Below are positions 47,412 through 58,142 of a stretch of DNA of 64,000 bases, in pieces. The stretch lies in contig JAOTON010001919.1 in NCBI GenBank assembly GCA_034440635.1, forward strand, positions 1-64,000. The letters run 5' to 3'. This DNA comes from Lepas anatifera (taxonomy: Eukaryota; Arthropoda; Thecostraca; Lepadidae). Made by a program: the position numbers and the translations under genes. The notes beneath the pieces were generated by a model that saw only the letters and a list, made by a program, of their open reading frames with translations, was not told the DNA's origin and did not search any database. Each line of letters starts with the position of its first letter. Position 1 is the first letter of the stretch.

Positions 47412-49235
47412 TCAACAGTAGATGGCAGCACCCACCTTGTCTCTCCTCTGGATGCAGCGTCAACAGTAGATGGCAGCACCCACCTTGTCTCTCCTCTGGA
47501 TGCAGCGTCAACAGTAGATGGCAGCACCCACCTTGTCTCTCCTCTGGATGCAGCTTCAACAGTAGATGGCAGCACCCACCTTGTCTCTCCTCTGGATGCA
47601 GCATCAACAGTAGATGGCAGTACCCGCCTTGTCTCCCCTCTGGATGCAGCGTCAACAGTAGATGGCAGCACCCACCTTGTCTCCCCTCTGGATGCAGCGT
47701 CAGCAGTAGATGGCAGCACCCACCTTGTCTCCCCTCTGGATGCAGCGTCAACAGTAGATGGCAGCACCCACCTTGTCTCTCCTCTGGATGCAGCATCAAC
47801 AGTAGATGGCAGTACCCGCCTTGTCTCCCCTCTGGATGCAGCGTCAACAGTAGATGGCAGCACCCACCTTGTCTCCCCTCTGGATGCAGCGTCAGCAGTA
47901 GATGGCAGCACCCACCTTGTCTCTCCTCTGGATGCAGCACCAACAGTAGATGGCAGCACCCACCTTGTCTCTCCTCTGGATGCAGAACCAACAGTAGATG
48001 GCAGCACCCACCTTGTCTCCCCTCTGGGTGCAGCGTCATCAGTAGATGGCAGCACCTGCATTGTCTCCCCTCTGGATGCAGCGTCAGCAGTAGATGGCAG
48101 CACCCACCTTGCCTCTCCTCTGGATGCAGCATCAACATTAGATGGCAGTACCCGCCTTCTCTCCCCTCTGGATGCAGCGTCAGCAGTAGATGGCAGCACC
48201 CACCTTGTCTCTCCTCTGGATGCAGCATCAACAGTAGATGGCAGCACCCACCTTGTCTTCCCTCTGGGTGCAGTGTCAACAGTAGATGGCAGTACCCACC
48301 TTGTCTCTCCTCTGGATGTAGCATCAACAGTAGATGGCAGTACCCGCCTTGTCTCTCCTCTGGGTGCAGCGTCAACAGTAGATGGCAGCACCCACCTTGT
48401 CTCCCCTCTGGGTGCAGCGTCAGCAGTAGATGGCAGCACCCGCCTTGTCTCTCCTCTGGATGCAGCATCAACAGTAGATGGCAGCACCCACCTTGTCTCC
48501 CCTCTGGATGCAGCGTCAGCAGTAGATGGCAGCACCCACCTTGTCTCCCCTCTGGATGCAGCGTCAGCAGTAGATGGCAGTACCCGCCTTGTCTCCCCTC
48601 TGGGTGCAGCATCAACAGTAGATGGCAGCACCCACCTTGTCTCTCCTCTGGATGCAGCACCAACAGTAGATGGCAGCACCCACCTTGTCTCCCCTCTGGG
48701 TGCAGCATCAACAGTAGATGGCAGTACCCGCCTTGTCTCTCCTCTGGATGCAGCATCAACAGTAGATGGCAGCACCCACCTTGTCTCCCCTCTGGATGCA
48801 GCGTCAGCAGTAGATGGCAGCACCCACCTTGTCTCCCCTCTGGATGCAGCGTCAGCAGTAGATGGCAGTACCCGTCTTGTCTCCCCCCTGGGTGCAGCAT
48901 CAACAGTAGATGGCAGCACCCACCTTGTCTCCCCTCTGGATGCAGCACCAACAGTAGATGGCAGCACCCACCTTGTCTCCCCTCTGGATGCAGCGTCAGC
49001 AGTAGATGGCAGCACCCACCTTGTCTCCCCTCTGGGTGCAGCGTCAACAGTAGACGGCAGCACCCGCCTTGTCTCTCCTCTGGATGCAGCGTCAGCAGTA
49101 GATGGCAGCACCCACCTTGTCTCTCCTCTGGATGCAGCATCAACAGTAGATGGCAGTACCCGCCTTGTCTCCCCTCTGGATCCAGCGTCAGCAGTAGATG
49201 GCAGCACCCACCTTGTCTCCCTTCTGGATGCAGCG
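47412..49235 (-). repeat. 48-bp minisatellite made of an exon end plus its splice donor, 38 units
   Basis: Thirty-eight 48-bp units in exact register (start positions 47412 + 48k; no length change). On the minus strand, each unit is 24 bp matching the end of the CNDP2 exon (Arg-x-Ile-Gln-x-Gly-Asp-Lys) followed by 24 bp of intron start, GTGGGTGCTGCCATCTACTG plus TTGA or CTGA. The first unit (49188-49235) contains the real exon end and donor AAG|GTGGGT. In the exon frame nearly every unit has a TGA, so using a later donor or retaining the intron would truncate the protein. Roughly a quarter of units have GC (or another change) in place of GT at the donor. A 288-bp (six-unit) higher-order block repeats at 48481 and 48769. 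Confidence 0.95.
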
Positions 49236-49410
49236 CTTGGTGCCGACGTCCTTGCGGTAGTCCTCCGGGTCGAAGTCGATGTTTTTGTAGAGGGCAGTTT
49301 CCTCGGGCGTGACTGGTGCCACCAGGTCGTACATGCCCTCCACCAGGATCTTGCCGTCCGAGTCCACCAGCGTGTTCATCAGGTAGATCAGGTCGGCCAT
49401 GGCCTCGTGA
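49212..49410 (-). CDS. CNDP2: CNDP2-like dipeptidase, internal exon (downstream one)
   Basis: A 199-bp exon encoding 66 residues from [20 protein letters not shown] through [17 protein letters not shown] to [14 protein letters not shown]. This matches the segment of cytosolic non-specific dipeptidase that begins the dimerisation/lid domain. CNDP2 is a two-metal M20 exopeptidase that cleaves dipeptides in the cytosol. The acceptor is CCCCAACAG|TCACGAG. The donor is GACAAG|GTGGGT. The first base completes a Val codon begun by the previous exon, so the two exons join in frame (GGTV-HEAMADL). The last 24 bp are also the exon half of unit 38 of the minisatellite. The next exon is not seen before 42500. 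Confidence 0.92.
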
Positions 49411-50120
49411 CTGTTGGGGGACGCTCCGTCAGTCTGGTGGAGTCTGACTGGCCAGCGCACTCAAAGAAAGATAAACATCAACTGTCCGGATCACAGTCAA
49501 TCGTCACCACATAAATATGCATTGCACACAATCAAAGCAGAATTTCAACGTACATAGGCAGATACTTTTGGGCCGTGCAATCTATCAGAGAGTAGGCGCG
49601 AATGCTCGCATCTCGGGGGATGATATTTCAGAAGGTAACCGAGGCCGTTTCAGGAGTGGGGAGAGCCTTTCAATGCTCTGGTGGGAAGAGGGGTCAACGC
49701 CGCAATATCCCCTAGATATAATGTCAACGCATAACTTTAACAGTAGCTTTTTATTATTTCATAATTTCCCGTGATATATTTGAGTAACTGCAACTTACGC
49801 TCAAGCACCCATCGTAAAATGGATTTTCAAAATGAAGCTTGAATCAATTCTAGAAGCACCAAAAATCATGCTATGATACAAGACATGTGAAATTCTAAGA
49901 TGGTTCGTTGGGACTTACTCCACAAAGTCAGAATATATAACGCAGTAGACAGGTGTGTGTGTGTCTGTGTGTCCAGGTGTTTTTGCCAAATTAAGGGTGG
50001 AGCACTTAGCGGAAATACGTTTACCCGGCCCCTTCCAGTACTCCTATTCAGACAGTTGGCCCGGTCCCTTCCAGTGCCCCTATTCAGTTTGCCCGGCCCC
50101 GTCCCAGTCCGTGGACTCAC
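49411..50120 (-). other. CNDP2 intron between the two exons
   Basis: A 710-bp intron with canonical ends (GTGAGTCC at 50120 and CAACAG at 49411). It holds a short (GT)n stretch near 49953-49972 and two to three degenerate ~37-bp repeats (CCCGGCCCCTTCCAGT, 50028-50105) close to the donor. No LINE has entered it. Confidence 0.85.
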
Positions 50121-50350
50121 ACAGTGCCACCGAAGATGCCGGAGTGCAGATCCTGTTTGGCACACTGCACCTCGATGAAGAAGTAGCAGACGCCGCGCAG
50201 ACCGTACGTAATGCACGGCTTTTCCTTGCCCAGCCAGTAATTGTCGGAGATGCAGACGAAGTCGGTGCCCTTTAAGAACTTATCCTTCTCCGCCATCAGC
50301 AGGTCGTCCAGTCCCTCCGAGCCGGACTCCTCCATGCCCTCGAACACAAA
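50121..50350 (-). CDS. CNDP2: CNDP2-like dipeptidase, catalytic exon (upstream one)
   Basis: A 230-bp exon, 76 codons plus two bases: [60 protein letters not shown]. In family M20 the EE pair of GMEES supplies the catalytic base and a metal ligand, the Asp of CISD is a metal ligand, and the His of DLHSG reaches the partner subunit's active site. All are present, so the exon looks functional. The acceptor is a C-run followed by CAG at 50351. The donor is ACTGT|GTGAGT at 50121/50120. The preceding exon should lie at higher coordinates but is not in the window; LINEs H, I and G fill that space. Confidence 0.94.
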
Positions 50351-50680
50351 CTGGGGGGGGGGCGGCATCAGCCAGTGTTCCCTGATCAGGGCTCAGTCGC
50401 CGACACACCAGGTTTATCAACCTCTGATGAGCGGGATCATTTTCATGGACACACTGCACTGTTGCTTCCCAACCAAGTTCCTGAACAATAAAGGCCTGTT
50501 AGCTTCGGAAGATTTTCCAGATTCTTAGGTATCTCCTTGGGGCATGAACAACGTCAACGTCCCAAGACAGACTACATCGGAAATAATTTAGCTGCGTAGT
50601 ACATACAAAATGCAAAAAAAAATCACAAAACGTGGACCAATGAAGAGCATCAACTGCACGCACCACACAACTCCAGCAAC

Positions 50681-51093
50681 GGCACCCACCTTACCGAGCT
50701 ACGGCACCCACCTTACCGAGCTACGGCACCCACCTTACCGAGCAACGGCAGCCACCTTACCAACCCACGGCACCCACCTTACCGAGCCACGGAACCCACC
50801 TTACCGAGCCACGGCACCCACCTTACCGAGTCACGGCACCCACCTTACCGAGCTACGGCACCCACCTTACCGCGCCACGGCACCCACCTTACCGAGCCAC
50901 GGCACCCACATTACCGAGCCAAGGCACCCACCTTACCGAGCCACGGCACCCACGTTACCGAGCCACGGCACCCACCTTACCGAGCTACGGCACCCACCTT
51001 ACCGAGCTACGGCACCCACGTTACCGAGCCACGGCACCCACCTTACCGAGCCACGGCACCCACCTTACCGAGCCACGGCACCCACCTTACCGA
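50681..51093. repeat. 22-bp minisatellite, left part (19 units)
   Basis: Units GGCACCCACCTTACCGAGCT plus AC or CAC-type variation, at exact 22-bp spacing from 50681 to 51077, ending mid-unit at 51093 where LINE H's tail begins. On the CNDP2 strand each unit reads GGTAAGGTGGGTGCCG, i.e. two donor-like words, and it shares AAGGTGGGTGC with the 48-bp array. It lies in the intron upstream of the catalytic exon. It continues at 58143. Confidence 0.95.
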
Positions 51094-51279
51094 TCATCAT
51101 CATCATTTGGTGTTTTAGGGCGCGCCGACAACAAGGGTCATGTGGCGCCCATAACGCTAGACAAGATATGTATAAAAGAGTTTCAACATCTCAGGGGCTT
51201 AAGGTGTGTCAAGGGTAAAATGTAAATACACCGCACGTGCTTCAACAAGTCAAAGAGTGAAAAGACAGGTGATTACGTC

Positions 51280-54200
51280 CTAGGATGGTGAGTAAATGAC
51301 ATTAAATGAGACACTCTTTAAAAAAGCGGCAATAGCCGTGAAGTCCACGGTTGGATGCTCTCCAAGCAGCGAATCCAGTGAAGGCGACCCGTGAAAGTAT
51401 CGCTGTCTCTCAACCTCAAAATCTCGACAATCCACGAGAACGTGGCGCACAGACAGGCGCTCCCCACAGCGAGCACACTCCGGCGGGACATCTCTACAAA
51501 GTAAAAATGAATGTGTTGCGTGGGTGTGGCCAATGCGGAGCCTAGAGAGGATCACCTCCTCCCTCCTTGAACTCGCAGAACCTGAAAAGCGCTTACCGAT
51601 CAGCGGTTTCAGGGCCCGAAGCCTCTGACCCTTTGGGTCCGTATCCCACCTGTCCTGCCATAGTTTAGTCACGTGTTTTCAAATATGTGGGAACCAATCA
51701 GAGCAAGGGATCCGAAGGCCCGATGGTACGGTGCCCTGTGCTGCCTGCTTTGCAGCGAGATCGGCGCGCTCGTTTCCAATGATACCTGAATGACTGGGGA
51801 CCCAGGCTAGTATAACTTGCTTTTTCTTGACATGCGTTCGGTGAAGTCTGTGTCTGATTTCATCTAGATAAAATGATGATGACGACTTAGTTCCGAAACA
51901 CTCGAGGGCCTGTAGCGAAGATAGAGAGTCAGTGAATATAACACATCGGAGCTGTCTCGATAAAAGAATAGCGTCCAGGCAGCGTAGAATGGCGAATAAC
52001 TCCGCAGTGAAAACCGAAGCAGCGGACGGTAGAGTGAAACACCTTGCAACATCATCACTTACAAAGGCACATCCGACACCATCCTGACCCTTCGATCCAT
52101 CCGTATAAAAGAGCCTGTGGTTTGGATAGGAAGTCTGACTGTGCTCCAGAAAAACCTGTTGTGAGGCTACCGGAGTCAAATATCTGGTTTTTGAGACCAG
52201 GCTTGTGTCTACCGTTGGCTCAGCTACCATCCAAGGTTCGATGGACGGGGCCTGAAAAAGTTCCACCTGTTCCAAGTTAACTTGGGCGTCATCAAGCCAG
52301 CTAGCTATCCTGTAATCTGGGTGCCGGGCATACTGAGGAGAAAGTTCAATTTGACGCCGTTGTTCATGTGAGAACAGCCTTCGGAAGGTTGGGTGATTTG
52401 GGAACTGAAAAAGTTTTAGGGCATACTGCATGCCATGCATTCTGCGCCTTAGGTCCAACGGCATCTCACTTGCCTCCACGAGCATACTGGAGGTGGGAGA
52501 TGTGCGAAAAGCACCGATTATTATCCTGATGGCGTGATAAGGAACTGTGTCCAGCATGCGTTTAGAGCTTTCCTTGGCGGCATCATATGCTATGGAACCA
52601 TATTCTATTTTAGATCGGACCAAAGATCGATATAACATAAGGAGGGTTTTCGGTCCGCGCCATACTTGAGCTTGGTCAAAACTTTAAAGATATTTAGGGC
52701 TTTGAAACATCTATCACTTAGATCCTTGAAATGTGGCACGTATGTTAATTTCCTATCAATGATTACACCGAGAAAGCGGGTTTGTTCTACTACATATATG
52801 GCTTGTTTATACATTGTTAGGACAGGATCAGTGCAATCATTTCGTTTACGACAAAAATGTATGCATTTTGTTTTTTGCATTGAGAACTTCAAACCATTCT
52901 GTCCGCTCCATCGTTCCAACTTATCCAGAGCAATCTGCAACTGCCTCACGGCCGATGGTGTGGATGATGTCGTGACCCAAATAGTAAAATCGTCGACAAA
53001 GAGGGCTGTGTTTATATTCGGAGGGATACCATCTGCTATATCGTTGATTGCAATTGCGAACAGCGCAACAGAGAGGACGCTGCCCTGCGGTGTTCCATTT
53101 TCTTGTGTGTATTCATCAGATTCTGATGTGCCAACGCGGTATCGAAAACGTCTGTTCTTAAGAAAATTGGACAGAAACCATCCCAAGTGACCTCGCACAC
53201 CTAGATCGAAGAACTTCTGCAGGATACCGTGCCTCCAGGTGAGATCGAATGCTCGCTCAATGTCAAAAAAGACGGCAATTGTGTGCTGCTTTCTGCTAAA
53301 GCCTTTCCGGATAGACAAGTCTAAAGCTAAGAGGTGGTCAATGGTGCTTCGACCCCTCCGGAATCCGCATTGAATGTTCGACAGTAGATTATTGGTCTCC
53401 AAAAAAGACATGAGGCGGAGGCTAACCATCTTCTCCAGCAGCTTGCAGACGCAAGAGGTCAGTGAAATTGGGCGGTAGTCCCCAGGCGAGTCACCTTCCT
53501 TACCAGGCTTCAGTATGGGGACAACAACCGCATCTCGCCATTGCTCGGGGAAGTCATGTTTTACCCAGATGTGGTTGAAGATGTAAAGTAGAGATGATAA
53601 TGAGCTGTCAGGAAGATGGGAAAGCATTTCATTTCGAATAGTGTCAGGCCCAGGTGAAACTGGCCTAACAGAACGAAGTGCTCCTTTCAGTTCACGCATT
53701 GTAAATGGAACATGGTATGAGGCAGAATGGTTATGTCCGAAGTTAACATTTGTTTGCTCTGCTCGTCCGCGTAAGCGCCTGAAACTATCGTCCTGGACAT
53801 GAGAGCTACATCGCATGCTGAAGGCTGCCGCCATACGGTTCGATACTTCTTTTGTGTCAGTTATTTTGATGCCGTTATCATCTAATACGGGTGTGGATGT
53901 GGATTGTGACCTACCCTGAAGTTGTTTTACTCTGGTCCAAACCTGTGTAGTTGGTGTAAATCTATTCACGGTACACACATACTCCACCCACCACCTCCGC
54001 TTGGCATTTAACACAATGCGGCGAGCGAGTGCTCGGGCACGCTTGAAGGCTATAAGGGTCGTGGTTGTCGTACTCCTCCTAAAAACTCTAAAAGCCCGCT
54101 TTCTACTTAAAATGGCCTGCTTGCACTCGTGGCTCCACCAGGGAACAGGCGTTCGCCTGAGTTTGCCAAACGTCATGGGTATAAAAGTCGCTGCAGCCTC

Positions 54201-55006
54201 CAAAATCATGTTGTTAAAGTCTCTTACGCTCTGAGTAGCCGAAGTCTCAGAGGAGAGGTTCACCAAACCACACACACTCTCAAAGCCAGTCCAATCTGCC
54301 CGCCGTGTGTTCCATCGTGGAAGATTTGTTCTGCAGACGGATGTCCGGGTTTGTGAGATGATAATAGGGGAAGTGGTCGCTACCGTGTGGGTCATCTAGA
54401 GATTTCCACCGGAGCTGGGCTAAGAGAGACGGTGTACAAATTGAAAGGTCTATAGCAGAGTGATTTCCAGATGGAAGAGATACGTGGGTGGGGCGACCGG
54501 TATTCAAAAGACATAGTGATTTTAGGTGGAGAAAGCGTTCAAGTGTTCGACCTCGAGCACACGTACGGCCTCCAGCCACTCCCCACGCGGCGTTGTGGGC
54601 GTTGAAGTCGCCCAATAACATATAAGGGGTTGGGAGCTGATCAACAAGGCTGTTCAGATTATTTATGTCAGTGTTACCTCCCGGTGGTAAGTAAATGGAA
54701 CAAACTGTCAGCTTCATAAAACCCAAGTCGGCCCGGGCTGCCACAGCCTGCAAGGTACTTCTTAAAGTGATTTGATGACATGGTATGGATGTGTGGACAG
54801 CGAACATCACTCCACCGTATGCTATTGTGGTGCTAAATACGTCTTTTTCGGAATATATTGTACTGTCGAACTGAAAACTTACCACCTGGACGCAGCTTAG
54901 CCTCCTGGAGGCAAACAACAGATGGATTGTAAGCAGATAAGAGGCTCTGCAGGTCCGAGACGTTTGAACGAAGGCCTCGGCAGTTCCATTGTAGTTATTG
55001 TGTCAT
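51280..55006 (-). pseudogene. LINE H ORF2: endonuclease-RT-RNase H
   Basis: The expected ORF2 ATG is at 55006, followed by a stop three codons later (MTQ-stop) before LQWNCRGLRSN. A frameshift near 54915 is followed by the endonuclease (54918-54280) with LLGDFNAHNAAWG and GSDHFP. RT (54395-52605): PVPWWSHEC, CGFRRGRSTIDHL, FFDIERAFDLTWRH, NGTPQGSVLS, FVDDFTIW. The thumb and RNase H follow at 52638-51679: FYTDGSKGQDGVG, AELFAILR, FTDSLSS, WVPSHSGIIGNERAD. The last part (51672-51280) has CARCGERLSVRHVLVDC and NVIYSPS-stop. About four inactivating changes. Confidence 0.9.
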
Positions 55007-55057
55007 TTATTTAAAAGAGAACGGGCCAAGATTTACCGCTGGCGACGACGGGTCTGT

Positions 55058-55503
55058 CTAACCTTTCCACGGGGTGCCAGAGCCCCCGGGTGGACCCTTA
55101 GCTGGTCCTGCCCCCGGGCCACCGAGCCGGTTCCGAACCGGACCACGGCCCCGTCCACTCTCCAATGAAGTTCCTCGGGCACGCGAAGTTTGAGGATGGC
55201 CGGGAGGGCTCTCAGCCGGGCGCTTCACTGGGGACCTACCCCGTGAAGAGCTCTCAAAATTCCTCCGCACAGCAGCCACTGTGGAGAACGGAGTTTGGAA
55301 GGGGAGATGCGATGGCGTTGGCCCGGTCTCTGCTGTAGACGATGGCGCAGATGCAACCGGAGGCGCTAGAACAGCGCCCCCAGCGGGTGGTTCAATGGGG
55401 GACGGCGGGCGGCGCCTCCCTGTGGGGGAATGCTTGCCTCCCCGTCCCACAACTGTCCAGCTCTCTAAGTCGGCCGAGGGCTCGTGGCTGGACGAGTGAC
55501 CAA
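55058..55503 (-). pseudogene. LINE H gag C-terminal part
   Basis: Encodes SWTVVGRGGKHSPTGRRRPPSP, a Pro-rich region, STVAAVRRNFESSSRGRSPVKRP and the Arg/Gly/Pro tail to a stop at 55058. Knuckles and N-terminus are absent; the sequence is cut at 55503. Confidence 0.82.
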
Positions 55504-55686
55504 CATCATCATCATCATAATTGGTGGTTTAGGGCGCGCCGACTACGAAGGTCATGTGGCGCCCATAACACTAAATAAGATATATACAAAAGAGTGTCAA
55601 CATCTCACAGGGCTAGTGGTGAGTCAAAGGTAAAAATATAAAAAAGATGTAATTAAAAATAGAGAACCACAGTTTCAAATCACACC

Positions 55687-56310
55687 CTAGGTCGGCGAGT
55701 AAATAACATTAAAACAGACGCTCCTTAGATACGATATAATACTTGATAACTCAACGGTCGGAAACTCTCCCAGAAGAGACTCCAAGGAGGGTGACCCTCC
55801 CAAATGCCTAACCCGCTCAATCTCATAATCGCAGCAGTCAACAAGAACATGCTTCACACTCAGTGAGTCATCACAGCGCGGACAGAGCGGCGGATCCTCT
55901 CTAGTCAAGCGGAAAGAGTGCGTAGCGTGGGTGTGGCCAATGCGCAACCTCGACAAAACAACTTCCTCTTTTCTGGATCTAGCACTGCTAGAAGGCCATT
56001 TCCCTAGTTTGGGTTTCACACTTCTCAACTTTGCTCCCCTGGGATCCTCGTCCCATCGCCGCTGCCAGCTACTCATTACAAACTTCTTAACAGGAGCATA
56101 CAGGTCAAAGAATGGAATATGAAGGCCAGGGGGAACATCACGTTCTACTGCAGCCTTTGCAGCTGAATCGGCCCGTTCATTGCCGCTGATGCCGCAATGG
56201 CTTGGGATCCACACAATCTCGACATTTTTCCCCTTTTCCTTTAGACCGTGCAGCTTCTGTCTAATGAGGACCAAGAGAAATGATGACGATGCGTTATAAA
56301 AATAAAACCA
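55687..56310 (-). pseudogene. LINE I RNase H C-terminal half and finger
   Basis: Starts FYFYNASSSFLLVLIRQKLHGL, then VEIVWIPSHCGISGNERADSAAK (His, Asp), WQRRWDEDPRGAKLR, CPRCDDSLSVKHVLVDC and NVIYSPT-stop. It is nearly identical to 58347-58970 of G. The first three catalytic residues of RNase H are lost to the deletion. Confidence 0.9.
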
Positions 56311-57518
56311 ACCAACAGGACCGCCTGCAGGCGCCGCCTGCTGGTGACCAACAGGCGCCGCCTGCTGGTGCTCAGGGGTGGGGCCATGGCCCCGCCCCAC
56401 ACCTCCGGCAGGCGCCGAGGACGGGGGGATGGAGTCAGGAGCGTCGCTCCGCTCCCGCCCCCTCCCCGTAAGGAGGGAGGTTGTGAAGGAGGCGCCGCCT
56501 CCGGCTCGGGAGACGGAGAGGCGGGCTGGCGTGAAAACACCAGCCCCATCCTCCCTGCCAGGCGAACAAAGTCCGACACTGACAAGGATCGGATGACCTC
56601 CTCCGGGGTCATCCTGAGAGGGGCCAAGGCCCCGGTACCGACAGCTTGAGCGTATGATTTCCGGGGGTGGGTGGCCTCGTAGGCATCCCGAGCCTCCCGG
56701 AAGCTCATACGCCCCTTCACTTTGATGTTAATTATTTCTTTTTCTTTTTTAAGAGTGGGGCAGTTGCGATCATATGCAGCGTGTGCAACTTGGCCTTGGC
56801 CACAGTTGGTACAGAATGGGGTTTCAGCGTTACAGGATGTCGACTCGTGCTCCTTGGAACCACAACGTCCGCAGGTTCGGGTACCTCTGCAGGATGAAGT
56901 AGTGTGTCCGTACCGGTGGCACGTAAAACATCGCATTGGATTGGGAACGTACGCTCTGACTCTCTCCTTAACATATCCTACCGTCACCGACTCAGGCAGA
57001 TCGACTCCATCAAAGGTAAGTATTATTGAGTTTGTGTCTTGCATTTCTCCTGCCTTCTTAATCCTGATCCTTTTCGCTGTCACAACACCAAAACAACTCA
57101 GTCCCTCTACAATCTCCTCATCACAAACTCCGGCCAAGTCGAAGCAGTGGATCACTCCTTTGACAAAGTTCTTTGTTTTGTGCGCTTCGATGCAAACATT
57201 TACAGGGACATTTTTCTTTGTACCTTGATCGTGTTTCGTGAAAGTAAGGGTGGATGTGCTCAGTGCGCGTTCTGCATCACGGTGGTCAAGGAACTCGACC
57301 TCAAGAGTTCCATCTCGCAAGCGGTCACAGCGGCTGACTTTACCTAGGCGGTCACACGCCTCCTTTCTTTGGAAAGGGGACAGGCGAGACAGGGAGCAGC
57401 TCACTCCTCTTATCAGGAGGACGCGGGGGCGCGGTGGCTTCGATTGGGAAGGGTTTTGGGAGGTGGCTACCTCCTGCTGGAGGTGGTGAGGGGGGTTTGT
57501 GGAGTTTGAGGAATCCAT
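56311..57518 (-). CDS. LINE I gag-like ORF1, C-terminus replaced
   Basis: Start chosen at 57518 (MDSSNSTNPP), matching G gag. Open frame: PRVLLIRGVSCSLSRLSPFQRKEACDRLG, LEVEFLDHRDAERALS, NFVKGVIHCFDLAGV, knuckles CFTCHRYGHTTSSC, CGRCGSKEHESTSC and CTNCGQGQ...NC, KEKEI-IKVKGRMSFREARDAY, MTPEEVIRSLSVSDFVRLAG and a Pro-rich region. It then crosses the deletion and ends out of frame in RNase H DNA at 56241. A 19-bp direct repeat (CAGGCGCCGCCTGCTGGTG) sits beside the joint. Knuckle and N-terminal domains are intact, so it could still make an RNA-binding protein (inference). Confidence 0.8.
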
Positions 57519-58142
57519 GGGAAGATCATAAGGTTCGACCAGCCACGTGCGCCCCCCTTCCAACGAGGGTGCTACAAGGCGAGACGACGCACGGGCTGGC
57601 TATACGGGGGAGACGCCGCCGTTACAGAGGGGGAGAGAGACTCACCAAACCCCCCTTCCTCGACGACGGTCCCCCCTTGCACCTAGCCTAGACGACCCCG
57701 GGCGGGGCACGGACACCCCTCCCTCCCCGGGTGAAATCGGGACCTCACCAAGGGAGGGAGGGACAGCCGAGCCCCACCAAAGGTCGACAGACTTTTACAA
57801 TGCTGCTACTCTTGTCGATGCCTTCAAGAGTTCCCCGACCTTGCGGAAATCCAGACCAAAGTAGAGTGTTGCTAGAGGCACACGAACGAACACAGCGCCT
57901 ACCTCAGCTCAGCTACCAGGACTCCTTCATCCCGGGGTACGGGTCGGTGCGCAGCTCACCTTAAAAAGACAGGCGCCCCCACACGGCCTCATCGGAGCAG
58001 GCGACTACCACCTGCTCGTCACAACTGATTCCCGGCTGGTCCGAGAGAAGCGAGCCCCCGGCTTGCAGGGCCGGCGATTAGAGGGATCCAATCGTCAGCC
58101 ACACGAGCCGGAGGCCCACATACACCCAGACCATCCAGGAAT
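57519..58142 (-). other. 5'UTR of LINE I
   Basis: Homologous to the 5'UTRs of B, P and G with few differences. It lacks only the outermost ~37 bp present in B and P, so the element is almost complete at its 5' end despite the internal deletion. Confidence 0.8.

Larger units (their letters stand above)
51094..55503 (-). mobile_element. LINE H, 5'-truncated, in the 22-bp minisatellite
   Basis: (GAT)n tail at 51094-51106 on minisatellite sequence, shared 3' hairpin, ~170-bp 3'UTR, ORF2 and ~135 codons of gag C-terminus. It is 5'-truncated at 55503, where the tail of LINE I begins. H and C are close relatives. The same 11-bp word, CACCTTACCGA, stands left of H (51083-51093) and right of I (58143-58153), so H and I together behave as one insertion. 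Confidence 0.88.
55504..58142 (-). mobile_element. LINE I, internally deleted (5'UTR-gag-RNase H-3'UTR)
   Basis: A 2.64-kb element with a (GAT)n tail, shared 3' hairpin, 3'UTR, the C-terminal half of RNase H, most of gag and a nearly complete 5'UTR. The endonuclease, the whole RT and the RNase H start are missing; gag joins RNase H at ~56310 across an A-run. It closely resembles G in both end regions. The right edge meets minisatellite DNA at 58143, about 37 bp short of the 5' end seen in B. Confidence 0.9.

Noticed and set aside
47369..49514. Very long open frames (586-612 codons on the minus strand, 413 on the plus strand) across the 48-bp array
   Set aside because: The unit length is a multiple of three, so any stop-free unit frame stays open. 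No domain or natural start is present, and the frames are not the exon frame.
47412..51093. CRISPR array
   Set aside because: Repeats are directly adjacent with no unique spacers, in a eukaryotic intron.
50610..51218. Open frame with Thr-His-Leu-Thr repeats
   Set aside because: By-product of the 22-bp minisatellite (three units equal 22 codons); it runs into LINE H's 3'UTR.
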